Source: a virus. Taken from it: a stretch of 60,959 bases of DNA. Below, piece after piece: positions 36,501 to 44,238 of the stretch. Below the pieces are notes generated by a model. That model was given only the letters and a program-made list of their open reading frames with translations, ran no database searches and had not been told where the DNA came from. Numbering within the stretch: position 1 is the stretch's first letter; each line of letters begins with the position of its first letter. A program made the position numbers and the translations under genes. The DNA is taken from IMG/VR virus record IMGVR_UViG_3300021960_000075, positions 1 through 60,959 of that record; one strand, 5' to 3'.

Positions 36501-37975
36501 GTTCTGCAAAGATTACAATTACAGATGATACTGGTAATAATGAAATAGATATAGATTTTGGAACAGTATCAATTGACGACTTATCAGATGTTGATACCAC
36601 TTCTACTGCTCCTACATCAGGACAAGCTCTTAAATGGTCAGGTTCTGCTTGGATTCCGGGAGATGCTAGTTCTCAAGTAGCTAACTTAACAGATGTTACC
36701 CTAACATCCTTAGCAAGTGGTGACTTGCTTAAATACAATGGAACTGCTTGGGTAAACACAACATTAGATACTGACGAAGTAGCAGAAGGTTCAACTAATC
36801 TTTACTATACATCTGCTAGAGCAAACTCAGATTTTGATACAAAAATAGCAGCTGCTGATACTGACGACCTTAGTGAAGGTCTAACAAATGTTTATTACAC
36901 CGATACTAGAGCTAGAGGTGCAATTAGCGTAACAGATTCAGGTGGAGATGGTTCATTAGCTTACAACTCTACAACCGGTGTAATAACTTACACAGGTCCA
37001 AGTGCTTCTGAAGTTAGAGCTCACTTTACTGCAGGAACAGGTGTAGCTATATCATCAGGAGAAGTAAGTATAGGTCAGGCAGTCGCTACAACTTCTGATG
37101 TAAACTTTGCAACTGTTACAACAACAGGAAATGTAACTGTAGGTGGAAACTTAACTGTTTCCGGAACAACTACAACTATCAATACAGAAACAATCAACTT
37201 AGCTGATAATACAATCGTTCTTAATTCCAATGCTACTGGTTCAGCCAGTGAAAATGGTGGTATTGAAATTGAGAGAGGTGATGATACTAATAAAACACTT
37301 CTTTGGGATGAAACTAATGATAAGTGGACTGTTGGTTCAGAAACATTTGTCGCTGCAACTTTTGAAGGAAATTTAACTGGAAATGTTACAGGTAACTTAA
37401 GTGGTAATGCTAGCAATATAGACGCTACAGCAATAACAGATTTAACAGAAGATAGTTCTCCTGCTGAAGGCGACTTCTTAATAACTTATGATGTAAGTGC
37501 TAGTGCTTTGAAGAAAGTTCAAAAATCAAATATAGCAGCAGCAGTTAGCTTTAGTGTAAATGATGAAATGCCTCTAACACTTGCAGACGCAAGTTCAGAC
37601 CCAATACAATTTACAAATGTTGGTACATCAGCTACAGACATAGACTTAGTTCTTGCTGATGGTACTAGCGACCCAATAAATATTGTCGGAACTTCTAATT
37701 CTGCAACTTCATTTAGAGATAATGACAATGATACAAAGATTAACCTAGAAGAAACTGCTGATGAAGATACTATACATATGTATACAGCAGGTACAGAAAG
37801 AGTTACTATCGACTCTTCTGCGATTGCAATGGCTTTACCAGTACAATTACCAAGCTACACAACTACAGAAAGAGACGCATTATCCCCTTCTGCTGGTTGG
37901 TTGATACTAAATACAACAACAGGAAAGTTAAACTTTTATACAGGTTCAGCTTGGGAAGCAATAACGAGCTCATAA
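30524..37975 (+). CDS. giant repetitive tail fibre, 2483 aa
   Basis: Made of several alternating repeat modules. One is SGNLTVSGT..TETL..DDNIIVLNSNATGS (start of each 80-residue unit, continuing to WDETNDRWTVGSE and a run of GNVTG); it is clear near bases 30845, 33525, 35080 and 37130. Another is DTDDLSEGSTNLYYTDTRAR followed by GGDGSL.YN..TGVITYTGP and VRAHFTAGTGV; it is clear near 33285, 34530, 34870 and 36895. A cupredoxin-like insertion lies near 34130-34465. The end has RDALSPSAGWLILNTTTGKLNFYTGSAWEA, a tail-fibre motif also seen in the gene at 38131. The repeats suggest growth by duplication and recombination. Confidence 0.85.
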   Translation: MAQKNPIRGDFNESSELVGLAEFQASDFIGIEDGGTGAITASGARTNLGLEIGTDVQSWDAQLDDIAGLTPSDGYFIVGDGSNFVTESGNTARASLGLSTSDSPTFNNLTVSGNLTVSGTQTILETETLTVDDNTIVLNSNATGSASEDAGIEIERGDDTNVTLIWDESNDRWTVGSESFVAATFIGNLTGNVTGTVSDISNFDTDDLSEGSTNLYYTDTRVGTYLTTNSYATESYVDSAVASENELSEMNDVTLTSPANGDFLRYNGSVWINDPVNLSTDTIGDYVQSITGGTGISIDVTSGEGQTPTLAIDFTEFDTGSITEGSNLYFTEERVDDRVAALLVDSVTSGIDISYDDVNNQLTISSDLSEIVEALQDNVQGLFSGGTGITTNYDDGSNTLSLSIDFTEFTSDDIVEGSTNLFVTDERIDDRINALLVDSTTSGIDISYDDVANSLTLSVDLSEIVEALQDNVEGLFSGGTGITTSYDDAANTLSLSIDFTEFDTDNVVEGTTNLFFTTARVDSHLSGGTGISYTTGAIAIDFSEFDTGSITEGSNLYYTDTRADGRIAAASIGDLSDVTLTSTATGDILRYNGSAFVNEPLNLGTDTEGDYVASLVAGTGITLTNNSGETSTPTVAVDMTAFDTDDLSEGSTNLYYTDTRVGSYLTTNSYATQTYVDNAVASENELSEMNDVTLTSATTGDFLQYNGSVWVNIAPDTDDIAEGTNLYFTTSRVDTEIDSYVTGGTGVTVSSGQISIGQAVSTTSNVTFADVTVNGDLTSGGQVLIGTNTITLNYDVQSTDNTLDIDIEFWRGNLAHKHFSWDEQNDRFTVNGEDFVAGTVIAALTGNVTGNVAGNVTGDLTGDVTGDVTGNLTGNVTGNVTGNVTGNVVGNVTGDVTGTVSSLSNHDTDDLTEGVTNLYYTDTRARAAINYNDAGGDGSLTYDNSTGVITYTGPSASEVRAHFTAGTGVAISSGEISIGQAVATTDNVTFATVETSGNVTVGGNLTVSGTTTTINTETLVVDDNIIILNSNATGSPTENAGFEIERGDSANKSFLWNETDDKWTLGSDTLVAGTVEANLTGNVTGTVSSLSNHDTDDLTEGTTNLYYTDARVDAYHTGGTGISYASGTIAVDFTEFDTDSITEGSSNVYYTTARARSAVSGGTGLDYNSSTGVFDIDSTVATLSGTQTLTNKTINFEDNTAIVEFAVTVADVSGNKYHLDGETAASIQLVPGITYRFDQSDSTNSGHPLVFSTTQDGTHNSGSAYTTGVTTNGTPGSSGAYTQIVVNAATADTLYYYCSSHSGMGGSSVVSVAGSSLTASTTDNLTEGSSNLYFTDARARSAISVTDSGGDGSLSYNSSTGVITYTGPSASEVQAHFSAGTGVTYSAGQFSIGQSVGTTDSVTFSTVTANLTGNVTGNVTGNVTGTVSSLSNHDTGDLTEGSNLYYTDTRARGSISVTDAGGDGSLSYNNTTGVITYTGPSAAEVRAHFTAGTGVSITSGEVAIGQSVGTTDNVTFNDLTVSGNLTVSGTTTTVNTETINLADNIIVFNSNATGSASENAGIEIERGDDANKTLIWDETNDRWTVGSETFVASTFIGNLTGNVTGNVTGQVSDISNHDAADLSYDPSDSENLTATNVKGALDELDLAKVNKSALGTTLIYYPTDTADPSISGYYRMVTSISDTDYDTTAVNISTGSITANNQQVGAVIGDAGIFQGNPGYIEIHVTGSIRNVSGGSAGFYFKVYHRNSSGTETLMGTSNATPNVTNTSYQEFHADAILTSPQDFTATDRVVFKWFAANLSGSATYDFQYGGTSPIRATFPVQTALILHDQEADDVQTNTTAFNGILSTSETTVQAALNVIDDITTTDVPEGTNLYYTTARANTDFDTKLAAADTDDLSEGTTNLYFTNARADARIAAANIEDLNNIGFTAPGASDDAKVISWDNTAGSFALSSLSGLSGSGEVNTASNIGTAGVGVFDGKVGEDLQFKNINAGSAKITITDDTGNNEIDIDFGTVSIDDLSDVDTTSTAPTSGQALKWSGSAWIPGDASSQVANLTDVTLTSLASGDLLKYNGTAWVNTTLDTDEVAEGSTNLYYTSARANSDFDTKIAAADTDDLSEGLTNVYYTDTRARGAISVTDSGGDGSLAYNSTTGVITYTGPSASEVRAHFTAGTGVAISSGEVSIGQAVATTSDVNFATVTTTGNVTVGGNLTVSGTTTTINTETINLADNTIVLNSNATGSASENGGIEIERGDDTNKTLLWDETNDKWTVGSETFVAATFEGNLTGNVTGNLSGNASNIDATAITDLTEDSSPAEGDFLITYDVSASALKKVQKSNIAAAVSFSVNDEMPLTLADASSDPIQFTNVGTSATDIDLVLADGTSDPINIVGTSNSATSFRDNDNDTKINLEETADEDTIHMYTAGTERVTIDSSAIAMALPVQLPSYTTTERDALSPSAGWLILNTTTGKLNFYTGSAWEAITSS
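33055..33225 (+). repeat. tandem NVTG repeat inside the giant fibre
   Basis: About 14 near-tandem tetra- to pentapeptide units (GNVTG, GDLTG, GNVAG, GDVTG) encoded by variants of GGTAATGTTACT. A regular beta-helix rod is likely. Shorter runs recur at the end of the other large modules. Confidence 0.8.
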
Positions 37976-38088
37976 TGGAAGTATTTGTAACATTTTTGGC
38001 AGGTTTCGGTATAGGTTGGGTTAGTGTATGGTTTATTTTTTGTATGAAAGAAATTAAAGAAATAGAGGAGAATAATAATGTTAATTAA
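37975..38088 (+). CDS. single-TM mini-protein, 37 aa
   Basis: ATG at 37975 overlaps the fibre stop (TAATG). MEVFVTFLAGFGIGWVSVWF... is one membrane helix followed by a charged tail (KEIKEIEENN). It is tightly tiled in the operon. Possible holin- or spanin-like accessory, or a fibre-coupled membrane protein; no family recognised. Confidence 0.5.
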   Translation: MEVFVTFLAGFGIGWVSVWFIFCMKEIKEIEENNNVN

Positions 38089-38140
38089 AGTTGCTATAAT
38101 TAAAGTGATAAATAATCTAAAGGAATTACGATGGCAGTAA
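38078..38140 (+). CDS. possible 20-aa leader peptide
   Basis: ATG at 38078 has GAGGAG seven bases upstream. It encodes MLIKVAIIKVINNLKELRWQ, ending a few bases after the start of the next gene (38131). It could couple translation of the next gene. Too short for certainty. Confidence 0.25.
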   Translation: MLIKVAIIKVINNLKELRWQ

Positions 38141-38589
38141 GACAACATCTTATTCGTGTAGCAACCACAGCTGGTGGTGATAGTAATGGTTTAGCTGAAT
38201 TTGCAGCTGGTTCTGCAGATGGTGGACCATTAATTCCAGCATATACAACAACTGAAAGAAATGCGATAACTAGCCCTTCTGCCGGTATGGTTATATATAA
38301 CAGCTCAGATAGCCGACTTCAAGTGTATACAGGCTCTAGCTGGCAAGTTTTAGAACAAGGTGACGTTACTGGTGTTACTACTGGTGCTACTTCAGGTTTA
38401 TCCGGTGGTGCTGATAGTGGTGCTGTTGATTTATCTGTAGATGCTACAGCACTTACAGATGGTTCATCAATTGATGTTGATGAAGACAACGACTTAGTAA
38501 TGTTATATGATAATTCCGCTGGTGCTATGGTAAAAGTGAAAGCTCATCAGCTTCACACAACCGAAGCAATACAGTGGATGGGATTATAG
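38131..38589 (+). CDS. tail fibre / head-fibre-like protein, 152 aa
   Basis: ATG after AAAGGAATTACG. The N-terminal half repeats the motif of the giant fibre C-terminus (PAYTTTERNAITSPSAGMVIYNSSDSRLQVYTGSSWQVL), so it is a partial duplicate. The C-terminal half has DGSSIDVDEDNDLVMLYDNSAGAMVKVKAHQL, a strand-rich domain. It is probably a short accessory fibre. Confidence 0.65.
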   Translation: MAVRQHLIRVATTAGGDSNGLAEFAAGSADGGPLIPAYTTTERNAITSPSAGMVIYNSSDSRLQVYTGSSWQVLEQGDVTGVTTGATSGLSGGADSGAVDLSVDATALTDGSSIDVDEDNDLVMLYDNSAGAMVKVKAHQLHTTEAIQWMGL

Positions 38590-38598
38590 GAGAAAAAT

Positions 38599-38928
38599 AT
38601 GGCGGTATATACAGCAGCAGAACTTGCAGAAGTAACTGCACTTACAACATCTGAAACACAAATTTTCAGTAATTCTAATAAGTGCATTATTAAGCAAATA
38701 TTGTTAGCGAACTATACAGCAACTGATAGAACAGTAGAAATAAAAGTTATTCCTTCAGGGGATACAACTGGTGACCAACACATTATTTTTGGTGACACAA
38801 CTGTTCCAGCAAACACAACCACAGTTATTGATGTAGCTATGGTTATACCTGCTAATGCTTCAGTAGCTGCATTATGTTCAGCAGCAGATTCTGTGAATAT
38901 ACACGTATCAGGCGTAGAGGTTAGCTAG
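38599..38928 (+). CDS. small beta-sandwich fibre-associated protein, 109 aa
   Basis: A compact strand-rich sequence (CIIKQILLANYTATDRTVEIKVI, VPANTTTVIDVAMVIPANASVAAL) resembling small phage baseplate and fibre-attachment proteins. AGGAGAAAAAT precedes the ATG. One-base overlap with the next GTG start. Two Cys in the protein. The family name is unknown to me. Confidence 0.6.
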   Translation: MAVYTAAELAEVTALTTSETQIFSNSNKCIIKQILLANYTATDRTVEIKVIPSGDTTGDQHIIFGDTTVPANTTTVIDVAMVIPANASVAALCSAADSVNIHVSGVEVS

Positions 38929-40262
38929 TGGCTGAAATAACGATACCGGAACCCCTGTTATTAGAAAGACTAGGGGGCGATGAGGTTTATGGTTATGGAC
39001 AAGATGGTAATGTAACCATAACAGCAGATACTTCTCTTTCTAGAGATATGTATTATAACGACCTTACAATCAACTCTAATTGCACTTTAGATAGCAATGG
39101 CTATCGTATTTTTGTGCGAGGGACATTAACATTTACTGATTCAACTTCAAAAATAGGTAGATTTTCAAATAAAACAACAGCAGGAACTCTCAAAGGTGGT
39201 TTTGCTAAGGGTGTAGACGCAACAGATACTCTTGGTGGAGCTTCAGGTGAGCAAGGTGGAACTCACGGTTCAGGTAATGAATTTTTTAAAGGTGATAACG
39301 AAATGTTTAACCTTACAGTTGCTTTATTAGGAAAGAAATTTGACCCATCAGATGGAACTACTAAATTTATTGGTGGTGGTTCAGGTGGGGCTGATGGTTC
39401 TGTTACAGCAGAACCGGGAGTAGGTGCTGATGGTGCAGATTCCAATTGGTCAGATTATCAAGTAGTAGGTGCAGCGGGTGGTAAAGGTGCTACAGGAAAT
39501 TCAGCTACACCGGGAACAGGTGCTGTTGGTGGTGGAGTAGTTTTAGTTGTAGCAAAAACAATTTCAGGTGATGGAACAATAAGAGCTGACGGAGATAACT
39601 CTACAGCAAATACACCGGGAACAGCAGGAGCTCCTGCTCCTGATGCTTCTACACCGGGAAATACTAATCCTACAACTAGCGGAACAAACCCAACTAACTA
39701 CGGAACTAACCCAACTAACTACGGAACTAACCCAACAAACTATGGTGCTAATCCGGGAAACCCTTATTCTTATCCGGGAAGCCAATATTCTTATTCAGGA
39801 AGCAACCCTCATACACATTATCATTGGCATCCATCCCCGCCAATTAACAATGTAGCACAAGGTTTTTATCATTATCATTATGCACACTCACATCCATATA
39901 CTAACTATGGAACTAATGCAACTAATTATGGAAGCAATAACCCAAGCCCATACTCATATCCGGGAAGTGGTTATTCATATCCGGGAAGTGGTTACTCATA
40001 TCCGGGAAACAACTATTCATATCCCGGAAATACTAACCCAACTGTTTATCACACAGGTGGAGCAGGTGGTTCTGCCGGAACAGCTTCAGATGGTTACAAT
40101 GCAGGTGGAGGAACAGTAGTTTTAATATCAGGAACAAAGCCACTACCATCAGGTTTAACTTTGGCTGCGGCTGCAGGAACAGGTGGTTCAGGTTCTGCTA
40201 GTGCAGGCTCGGTAATTACAGTGTATAATATAAATGCAGACGATACTGACCCATCAGCTTAG
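38928..40262 (+). CDS. tail spike with Tyr/Pro/His-rich repeat domain, 444 aa
   Basis: GTG start. Residues 1-220 form a Gly-rich beta-helix-like domain (GNVTITADTSLSRDMYYNDL, ...NGYRIFVRGTLTF). A paralogous copy is in the next gene. Residues about 245-370 are low-complexity: NPTNYGT repeated 3-4 times, then SYPGSGY and similar repeated 5-6 times, interrupted by a His-rich HTHYHWHPSP and YHYHYAHSHPY stretch. The last ~75 residues return to the Gly-rich helix (GGAGGSAGTASDGYNAGGGTV). The repeat is rich in Pro-Gly-Tyr, an attractive substrate for the prolyl-hydroxylase-like genes downstream. Confidence 0.72.
   Translation: MAEITIPEPLLLERLGGDEVYGYGQDGNVTITADTSLSRDMYYNDLTINSNCTLDSNGYRIFVRGTLTFTDSTSKIGRFSNKTTAGTLKGGFAKGVDATDTLGGASGEQGGTHGSGNEFFKGDNEMFNLTVALLGKKFDPSDGTTKFIGGGSGGADGSVTAEPGVGADGADSNWSDYQVVGAAGGKGATGNSATPGTGAVGGGVVLVVAKTISGDGTIRADGDNSTANTPGTAGAPAPDASTPGNTNPTTSGTNPTNYGTNPTNYGTNPTNYGANPGNPYSYPGSQYSYSGSNPHTHYHWHPSPPINNVAQGFYHYHYAHSHPYTNYGTNATNYGSNNPSPYSYPGSGYSYPGSGYSYPGNNYSYPGNTNPTVYHTGGAGGSAGTASDGYNAGGGTVVLISGTKPLPSGLTLAAAAGTGGSGSASAGSVITVYNINADDTDPSA
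39680..40040 (+). repeat. NYGTNPT and SYPGSGY repeats in the spike
   Basis: Short direct repeats of 18-24 bases (AACCCAACTAACTACGG-type units, then TCATATCCGGGAAGTGGTTA-type units). Shifted frames through this region also stay open, an artefact of the repeat. Confidence 0.8.
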
Positions 40263-40270
40263 GAGATAAT

Positions 40271-40936
40271 ATGCCAATAATTAAATACGGAAATGCAGGA
40301 AATCCTACTGATTACGAACAATTTGATGTTATCCCAGATTCAATATACGGTTCTGGTATGGATGGAAATGTAACTATCTCTGCTAACACAACTCTTACAA
40401 GGGATATGTTTTACAACAACCTTACGGTCAATGCTGGTTACACACTAGATACAGCAGGTTATAAAGTTTTTGTAAGAAATACACTTGTTATGGCACCAAC
40501 ATCTGCAAACCAAGCAGATACTATTATCGGTAGAGTTGGAGGTGTTTCTACTGCAGGAACATTAGCTGCAGGTGGAATTGGGAATATAACAGATTCTTTA
40601 GGTGGTAATGGAAATGGATACACAGCAACAGAGCCAACTGAAGGAGATGAGTATTTTAATCATCCTGATATTGCAGTATCTGCAATCATTCAACACGGTG
40701 GCTCTACTACAGCAACAGCATTAAATGGTGGAGCTGGAGATTCAGTAAATTATGGTGGAGGAGTTGTAGTTTTATGTGCAAGAAAAATGCAAGGATATGG
40801 AACAATAGAAGCTAGCGGTGAAACAACCACTGGTGGTGGGGTTATATTTATAGTTTCACAGGATATACCGTTAACAGGTATCTTAACTGATGTTACTGGA
40901 TATGCGAGTGGGACAGTAAAGACATTTAAGGTGTAA
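40271..40936 (+). CDS. tail spike paralog lacking the repeat domain, 221 aa
   Basis: Aligns with the beta-helix part of the preceding spike: GSGMDGNVTISANTTLTRDM, FYNNLTVNAGYTLDTAGYKV, FVRNTLVM and GGGVVVLCARKMQGYGTI. It lacks the Tyr/Pro/His segment, so one gene looks like a duplicate of the other that gained or lost the repeat. AGGAGATAAT precedes the ATG. Confidence 0.7.
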   Translation: MPIIKYGNAGNPTDYEQFDVIPDSIYGSGMDGNVTISANTTLTRDMFYNNLTVNAGYTLDTAGYKVFVRNTLVMAPTSANQADTIIGRVGGVSTAGTLAAGGIGNITDSLGGNGNGYTATEPTEGDEYFNHPDIAVSAIIQHGGSTTATALNGGAGDSVNYGGGVVVLCARKMQGYGTIEASGETTTGGGVIFIVSQDIPLTGILTDVTGYASGTVKTFKV

Positions 40937-40938
40937 CA

Positions 40939-41835
40939 ATGGCTACACCTAGTTATATAAGAGTCTACTTAGACAGATTCGGTTCAGATACAGAAAATTA
41001 CGAAGTTCATTATTATTTAGGTATTTACAAACCTGATTTAAGTAATCCTTTATTTCCTGATATAGAAACAGATGTTGTAATTGCTAATTACCCAAGAAAA
41101 AAAATTGCTTTTAATAAAGACAAATATGTTGATATTGCAATGAATCAATCAGATGTTGTAAGTTTTTCTATCAAAAGGAAAGATGGTTATTATATTTATA
41201 ACGATGAATTAGAAGGAACTGAAGGATTAAAAACAGGACCATTAGACCCTTTCAAATATGAATCAGGATATATTTGGACTATTGATACAAATGTAAACCC
41301 TCAAGGAACTTATTACATAAAAGAAGGTAAGCCTTATGTTTACAAAGATAATACTTTTAATACAATTCTAGCTTTTGGTGTATCAGCTATACCATCTGAA
41401 GGTGATTTAGATGCTGATGAAACAGAAGAAGAAAAAACTACTGCTGATAAATACCGAATATTTTACACTTTTAAAGACTACTTTGATGTGACTAAACCTG
41501 AAGAAGCATATTTCAACTTATGGGAAGATGGTGATGAACCATCAGAGTTTGAGATGCTATACTTGAGGGGTAAGTCTTTTAATGATATAGGAGAAGAAAA
41601 TATGCAATTATCATTGAGTGCGGAAGCATTACAAGCCCAAAAAGATGATGCTAAGAATATGCTAGAAAGTGGCATAGCTAATAGTTTATTTAAAATGGGT
41701 GAATCTATTGCTGATTTTGATGAAGATGCATTCTTAGCTGATGTCGATGGTTATAAAGCTGGAAAAGATGCTTCTTTTCATCAAACTATTGACTATATGA
41801 AAGTATGTATTGATAATCTTAAAGCTTTAGAATAG
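40939..41835 (+). CDS. hypothetical protein of the fibre region, 298 aa
   Basis: Starts two bases after the previous stop. The N-terminal ~180 residues look like a beta domain (YIRVYLDRFGSDTENYEVHYYLG, YIWTIDTNVNPQGTYYIKEG). The C-terminal third is helical and acidic (LSAEALQAQKDDAKNMLESG). Family not recognised. Its place after the spikes suggests a virion or assembly protein. Confidence 0.5.
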   Translation: MATPSYIRVYLDRFGSDTENYEVHYYLGIYKPDLSNPLFPDIETDVVIANYPRKKIAFNKDKYVDIAMNQSDVVSFSIKRKDGYYIYNDELEGTEGLKTGPLDPFKYESGYIWTIDTNVNPQGTYYIKEGKPYVYKDNTFNTILAFGVSAIPSEGDLDADETEEEKTTADKYRIFYTFKDYFDVTKPEEAYFNLWEDGDEPSEFEMLYLRGKSFNDIGEENMQLSLSAEALQAQKDDAKNMLESGIANSLFKMGESIADFDEDAFLADVDGYKAGKDASFHQTIDYMKVCIDNLKALE

Positions 41836-41854
41836 TTTTAAACTTGGAGGGTTT

Positions 41855-42328
41855 ATGCGTAAAATATTTTATGTTCCTGCTAATAAGGACATAGAAGAAT
41901 ATAGAAGTCAATGGGACAAAATCGTAACTGAAGTTGTTCACGGTGTTTCTGAAAATATAAAAAATTATATTGATAACGAAGACGTAGGTCAATTAGTTTA
42001 TATACCTGAATACAGAGTATTAGATACACCTAGAAACATTTCTAACGCTACTTATTTTCAAATTATCTACTTTGATGATTTTGAATCTATAAAAGAAGAA
42101 AAACCTGAAGTAATTTGTGAAATTTGGAAAAAAAATTTAGATAACCCATCTGAAGCCGAAGTAAAGCATACACAATATCCATTACACTTTGTTGTAGGTA
42201 AAAGAAATTGGGTTTCTGACCACTTAAAACTACCTATTGGATGGTTTGATTTCGTTATAAAAGTTGATGGTGTAGAAGTTGAATCTTCTGAATGTGCTGT
42301 CTATGAATACAATTTAGAAGAAGAATGA
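41855..42328 (+). CDS. hypothetical protein heading the oxygenase cluster, 157 aa
   Basis: ATG after a strong GGAGGGTTT. The protein is strand-rich (YFQIIYFDDFESI, VICEIWKKN, YPLHFVVGKRNW, GWFDFVIKVDGVEV) and not recognised. It overlaps the first oxygenase gene by 4 bases (ATGA) and so is probably co-translated with it. Confidence 0.5.
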   Translation: MRKIFYVPANKDIEEYRSQWDKIVTEVVHGVSENIKNYIDNEDVGQLVYIPEYRVLDTPRNISNATYFQIIYFDDFESIKEEKPEVICEIWKKNLDNPSEAEVKHTQYPLHFVVGKRNWVSDHLKLPIGWFDFVIKVDGVEVESSECAVYEYNLEEE

Positions 42329-43020
42329 AACAAAATCTTTGGAGAAAAGTTCAACCTAAAGAAATCGTCACAGGAGTTTGGTCTTGGGAAAATTGTATTG
42401 ATGTCCCTGAAGGCATATTGCCTATTATGAATTCTGAAGTAGACTTGTGGGCTAAAACTAAGCAAAAAAAAGATAGTCAAGGTTATGGAACTAATAATGG
42501 ACCAATTAGATTTGACCCTGAATATGATTTTCATAGAGAAGAATCTTTAGCATATTTTAAGCAAGTTCAAAGAAACGCTTTAGACAAAGCTGCAGATTAT
42601 ATGATGATATATCCTGATGTAGAGTTAGAAGTCAATTGGATGGAAACTTGGCAGTATATATCTTATAGACCACCAAAACATATGGATTACCATAGTGATA
42701 ATCATTCAGTAAGAGACCCAAAAACTAATAAACATCATTTAGCTCCTTACCTAAGAAGATTTACTATACTAACATATATGAACGATAATTTTATTGGTGG
42801 AGCTTTAAGTTTCAGGTACTTTCCTGAAGTTGCACCATATAAACCGCCTGCAGGAAGTGTTGTTATAATGCCCAGTGCTTATATATGGTCACACGCTACG
42901 ACACCTTTATTAAATGGTAGAAAAACAGCATTTTTAGTTTCTATGAGTAGCCATTATGACGAAGCAGGAGAGCAAAATGGGACACCTATAGAAGATTTAA
43001 AAAGGAGAGAATTAAGATGA
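42325..43020 (+). CDS. 2-oxoglutarate/Fe(II) oxygenase-like protein 1, 231 aa
   Basis: Contains the facial triad pattern: H123-x-D125 in MDYHSDNH and the distal H190 in WSHATTPLLNGRKTAFLVSM, with R199 or K200 placed to hold 2-oxoglutarate. Between them is a jelly-roll section with RRFTILTYMNDNFIGGALSF and PAGSVVIMPS. This is the prolyl-hydroxylase-like branch of the superfamily. It would oxidise a substrate using O2 and 2-oxoglutarate; the substrate is unknown. It overlaps the next gene by 4 bases. Confidence 0.78.
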   Translation: MKQNLWRKVQPKEIVTGVWSWENCIDVPEGILPIMNSEVDLWAKTKQKKDSQGYGTNNGPIRFDPEYDFHREESLAYFKQVQRNALDKAADYMMIYPDVELEVNWMETWQYISYRPPKHMDYHSDNHSVRDPKTNKHHLAPYLRRFTILTYMNDNFIGGALSFRYFPEVAPYKPPAGSVVIMPSAYIWSHATTPLLNGRKTAFLVSMSSHYDEAGEQNGTPIEDLKRRELR

Positions 43021-43688
43021 TAAAGACGATGGGTTGTGTAGAAATTTATGATGACTTCCTTTCAGTGGAAAAAGCGAACTTAATAATTGAAACAACTGAA
43101 AAAATTGATAAAGACCAAGATGTTTCAATGGGTTATGTTTCTGCAAAAGTAGGTAAAGGTCACGAAGGTGGCAATATTAGAAGTAATAAAACATTTGAAT
43201 TAAGTTCATATGTTTATACCGATGAAATGAGTAGGGAATACAGAGAAGCTGTTAAATCAGGAAAAGATATTTACTATCAAGAACTAAGACAAATAAATGA
43301 CTTGATTTCACAAAAATTACAAAGTTATGTAAATGAATATACCAAAAAATATGAATTTCCAATTATGTTTGATGAGGGATATACAATGTTAAGATACCAA
43401 GGTGGTCAAGAGTATCAATCACATTGTGATTATGCTCCACATATTCCTAGATATTTATCAGCATTAATCCTTTTAAATCCTGCTGATTACGAAGGTGGTG
43501 GAACATACTTTGAACATTTTGATGAAATTGTAAAACCTGAAAAACCTTCATTAGTTTTATTTCCAAGCAACTATGCGTATGCTCATAGAGCTATGCCGGT
43601 TATTCAAGGAAGTAAATATGCAATTGTAACTTGGCTAGGTCATAGATTAGATTTTGATGGTATGCCTCCAATGTATATGGGTAATTAA
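43017..43688 (+). CDS. prolyl 4-hydroxylase-like oxygenase 2, 223 aa
   Basis: The clearest P4H-type member: MLRYQGGQEYQSHCDYAP (H136-x-D138), RYLSALILLNPADYEGGGTYF, PSLVLFPSNYAYAH (H190), and K200 in QGSKYAIVTW for 2-oxoglutarate binding. It starts MIKTMGCVEIYDDFLS, the usual N-terminal helix-strand of this family. It follows oxygenase 1 with an ATGA overlap and is followed by oxygenase 3 two bases later. Confidence 0.85.
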   Translation: MIKTMGCVEIYDDFLSVEKANLIIETTEKIDKDQDVSMGYVSAKVGKGHEGGNIRSNKTFELSSYVYTDEMSREYREAVKSGKDIYYQELRQINDLISQKLQSYVNEYTKKYEFPIMFDEGYTMLRYQGGQEYQSHCDYAPHIPRYLSALILLNPADYEGGGTYFEHFDEIVKPEKPSLVLFPSNYAYAHRAMPVIQGSKYAIVTWLGHRLDFDGMPPMYMGN

Positions 43689-43689
43689 T

Positions 43690-44238
43690 ATGGAAGCTGT
43701 AAAGATTTTAGATTTATTTAAAGGTAATCAATTAGAAGAAATTAAATATTGGTTAGATAACGAATCTCCTTTTGTTGACCCTGATAATTGGAATATAAAT
43801 GTAAATCACTATGAAAAAAAATGTTCTGAATTAGATACTTTACATATATCAACAACAGATAAAGCAAGAGAAATATTTGCAGTTCATAACTTACTACCGA
43901 CATTCTCAAGAATAATGTGGTATGACAAATCTCCTGAAGGTGAAGAACACATTGACACAGGAGCAACAGAATTTACAGTATTATATAATTACTACTCTGA
44001 AGACCCTGTAATTTTTTATTATGATAGTGTTGAGATACAGTTAGAAAATGAAGAAGCTATTGCTTATTGTGGAAAAAATAGAATCCACAATAGAAATAAA
44101 TCAGATGGCGTATCTATTTGTTTGGGTTTTAATTATGCAACTCCAAGCAATCCCCACTTTGTTTTAGCAGAGTATAATGGTAATAGGTTTCAATATAAAT
44201 CAAATAGAGATAAGGTAGATGTAGATTGGCTATTGTAA
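43690..44238 (+). CDS. 2-oxoglutarate/Fe(II) oxygenase-like protein 3, 182 aa
   Basis: ATG at 43690 two bases after the previous stop. Shows H87-x-D89 (EEHIDTGATEFTVLYNY), then YCGKNRIHNRNKSDGVSICLGF with the distal H133. It is shorter and more divergent than its neighbours, and its 2-oxoglutarate-binding residue is less clear. It could be a metal-binding jelly roll with another activity. Confidence 0.62.
   Translation: MEAVKILDLFKGNQLEEIKYWLDNESPFVDPDNWNINVNHYEKKCSELDTLHISTTDKAREIFAVHNLLPTFSRIMWYDKSPEGEEHIDTGATEFTVLYNYYSEDPVIFYYDSVEIQLENEEAIAYCGKNRIHNRNKSDGVSICLGFNYATPSNPHFVLAEYNGNRFQYKSNRDKVDVDWLL

Noticed and set aside
39643-40119. Shifted open frames through the spike repeats
   Set aside because: They arise because the repeats stay open in several frames; composition is unnatural (poly Leu/Ile/Thr) and no start signal is present.
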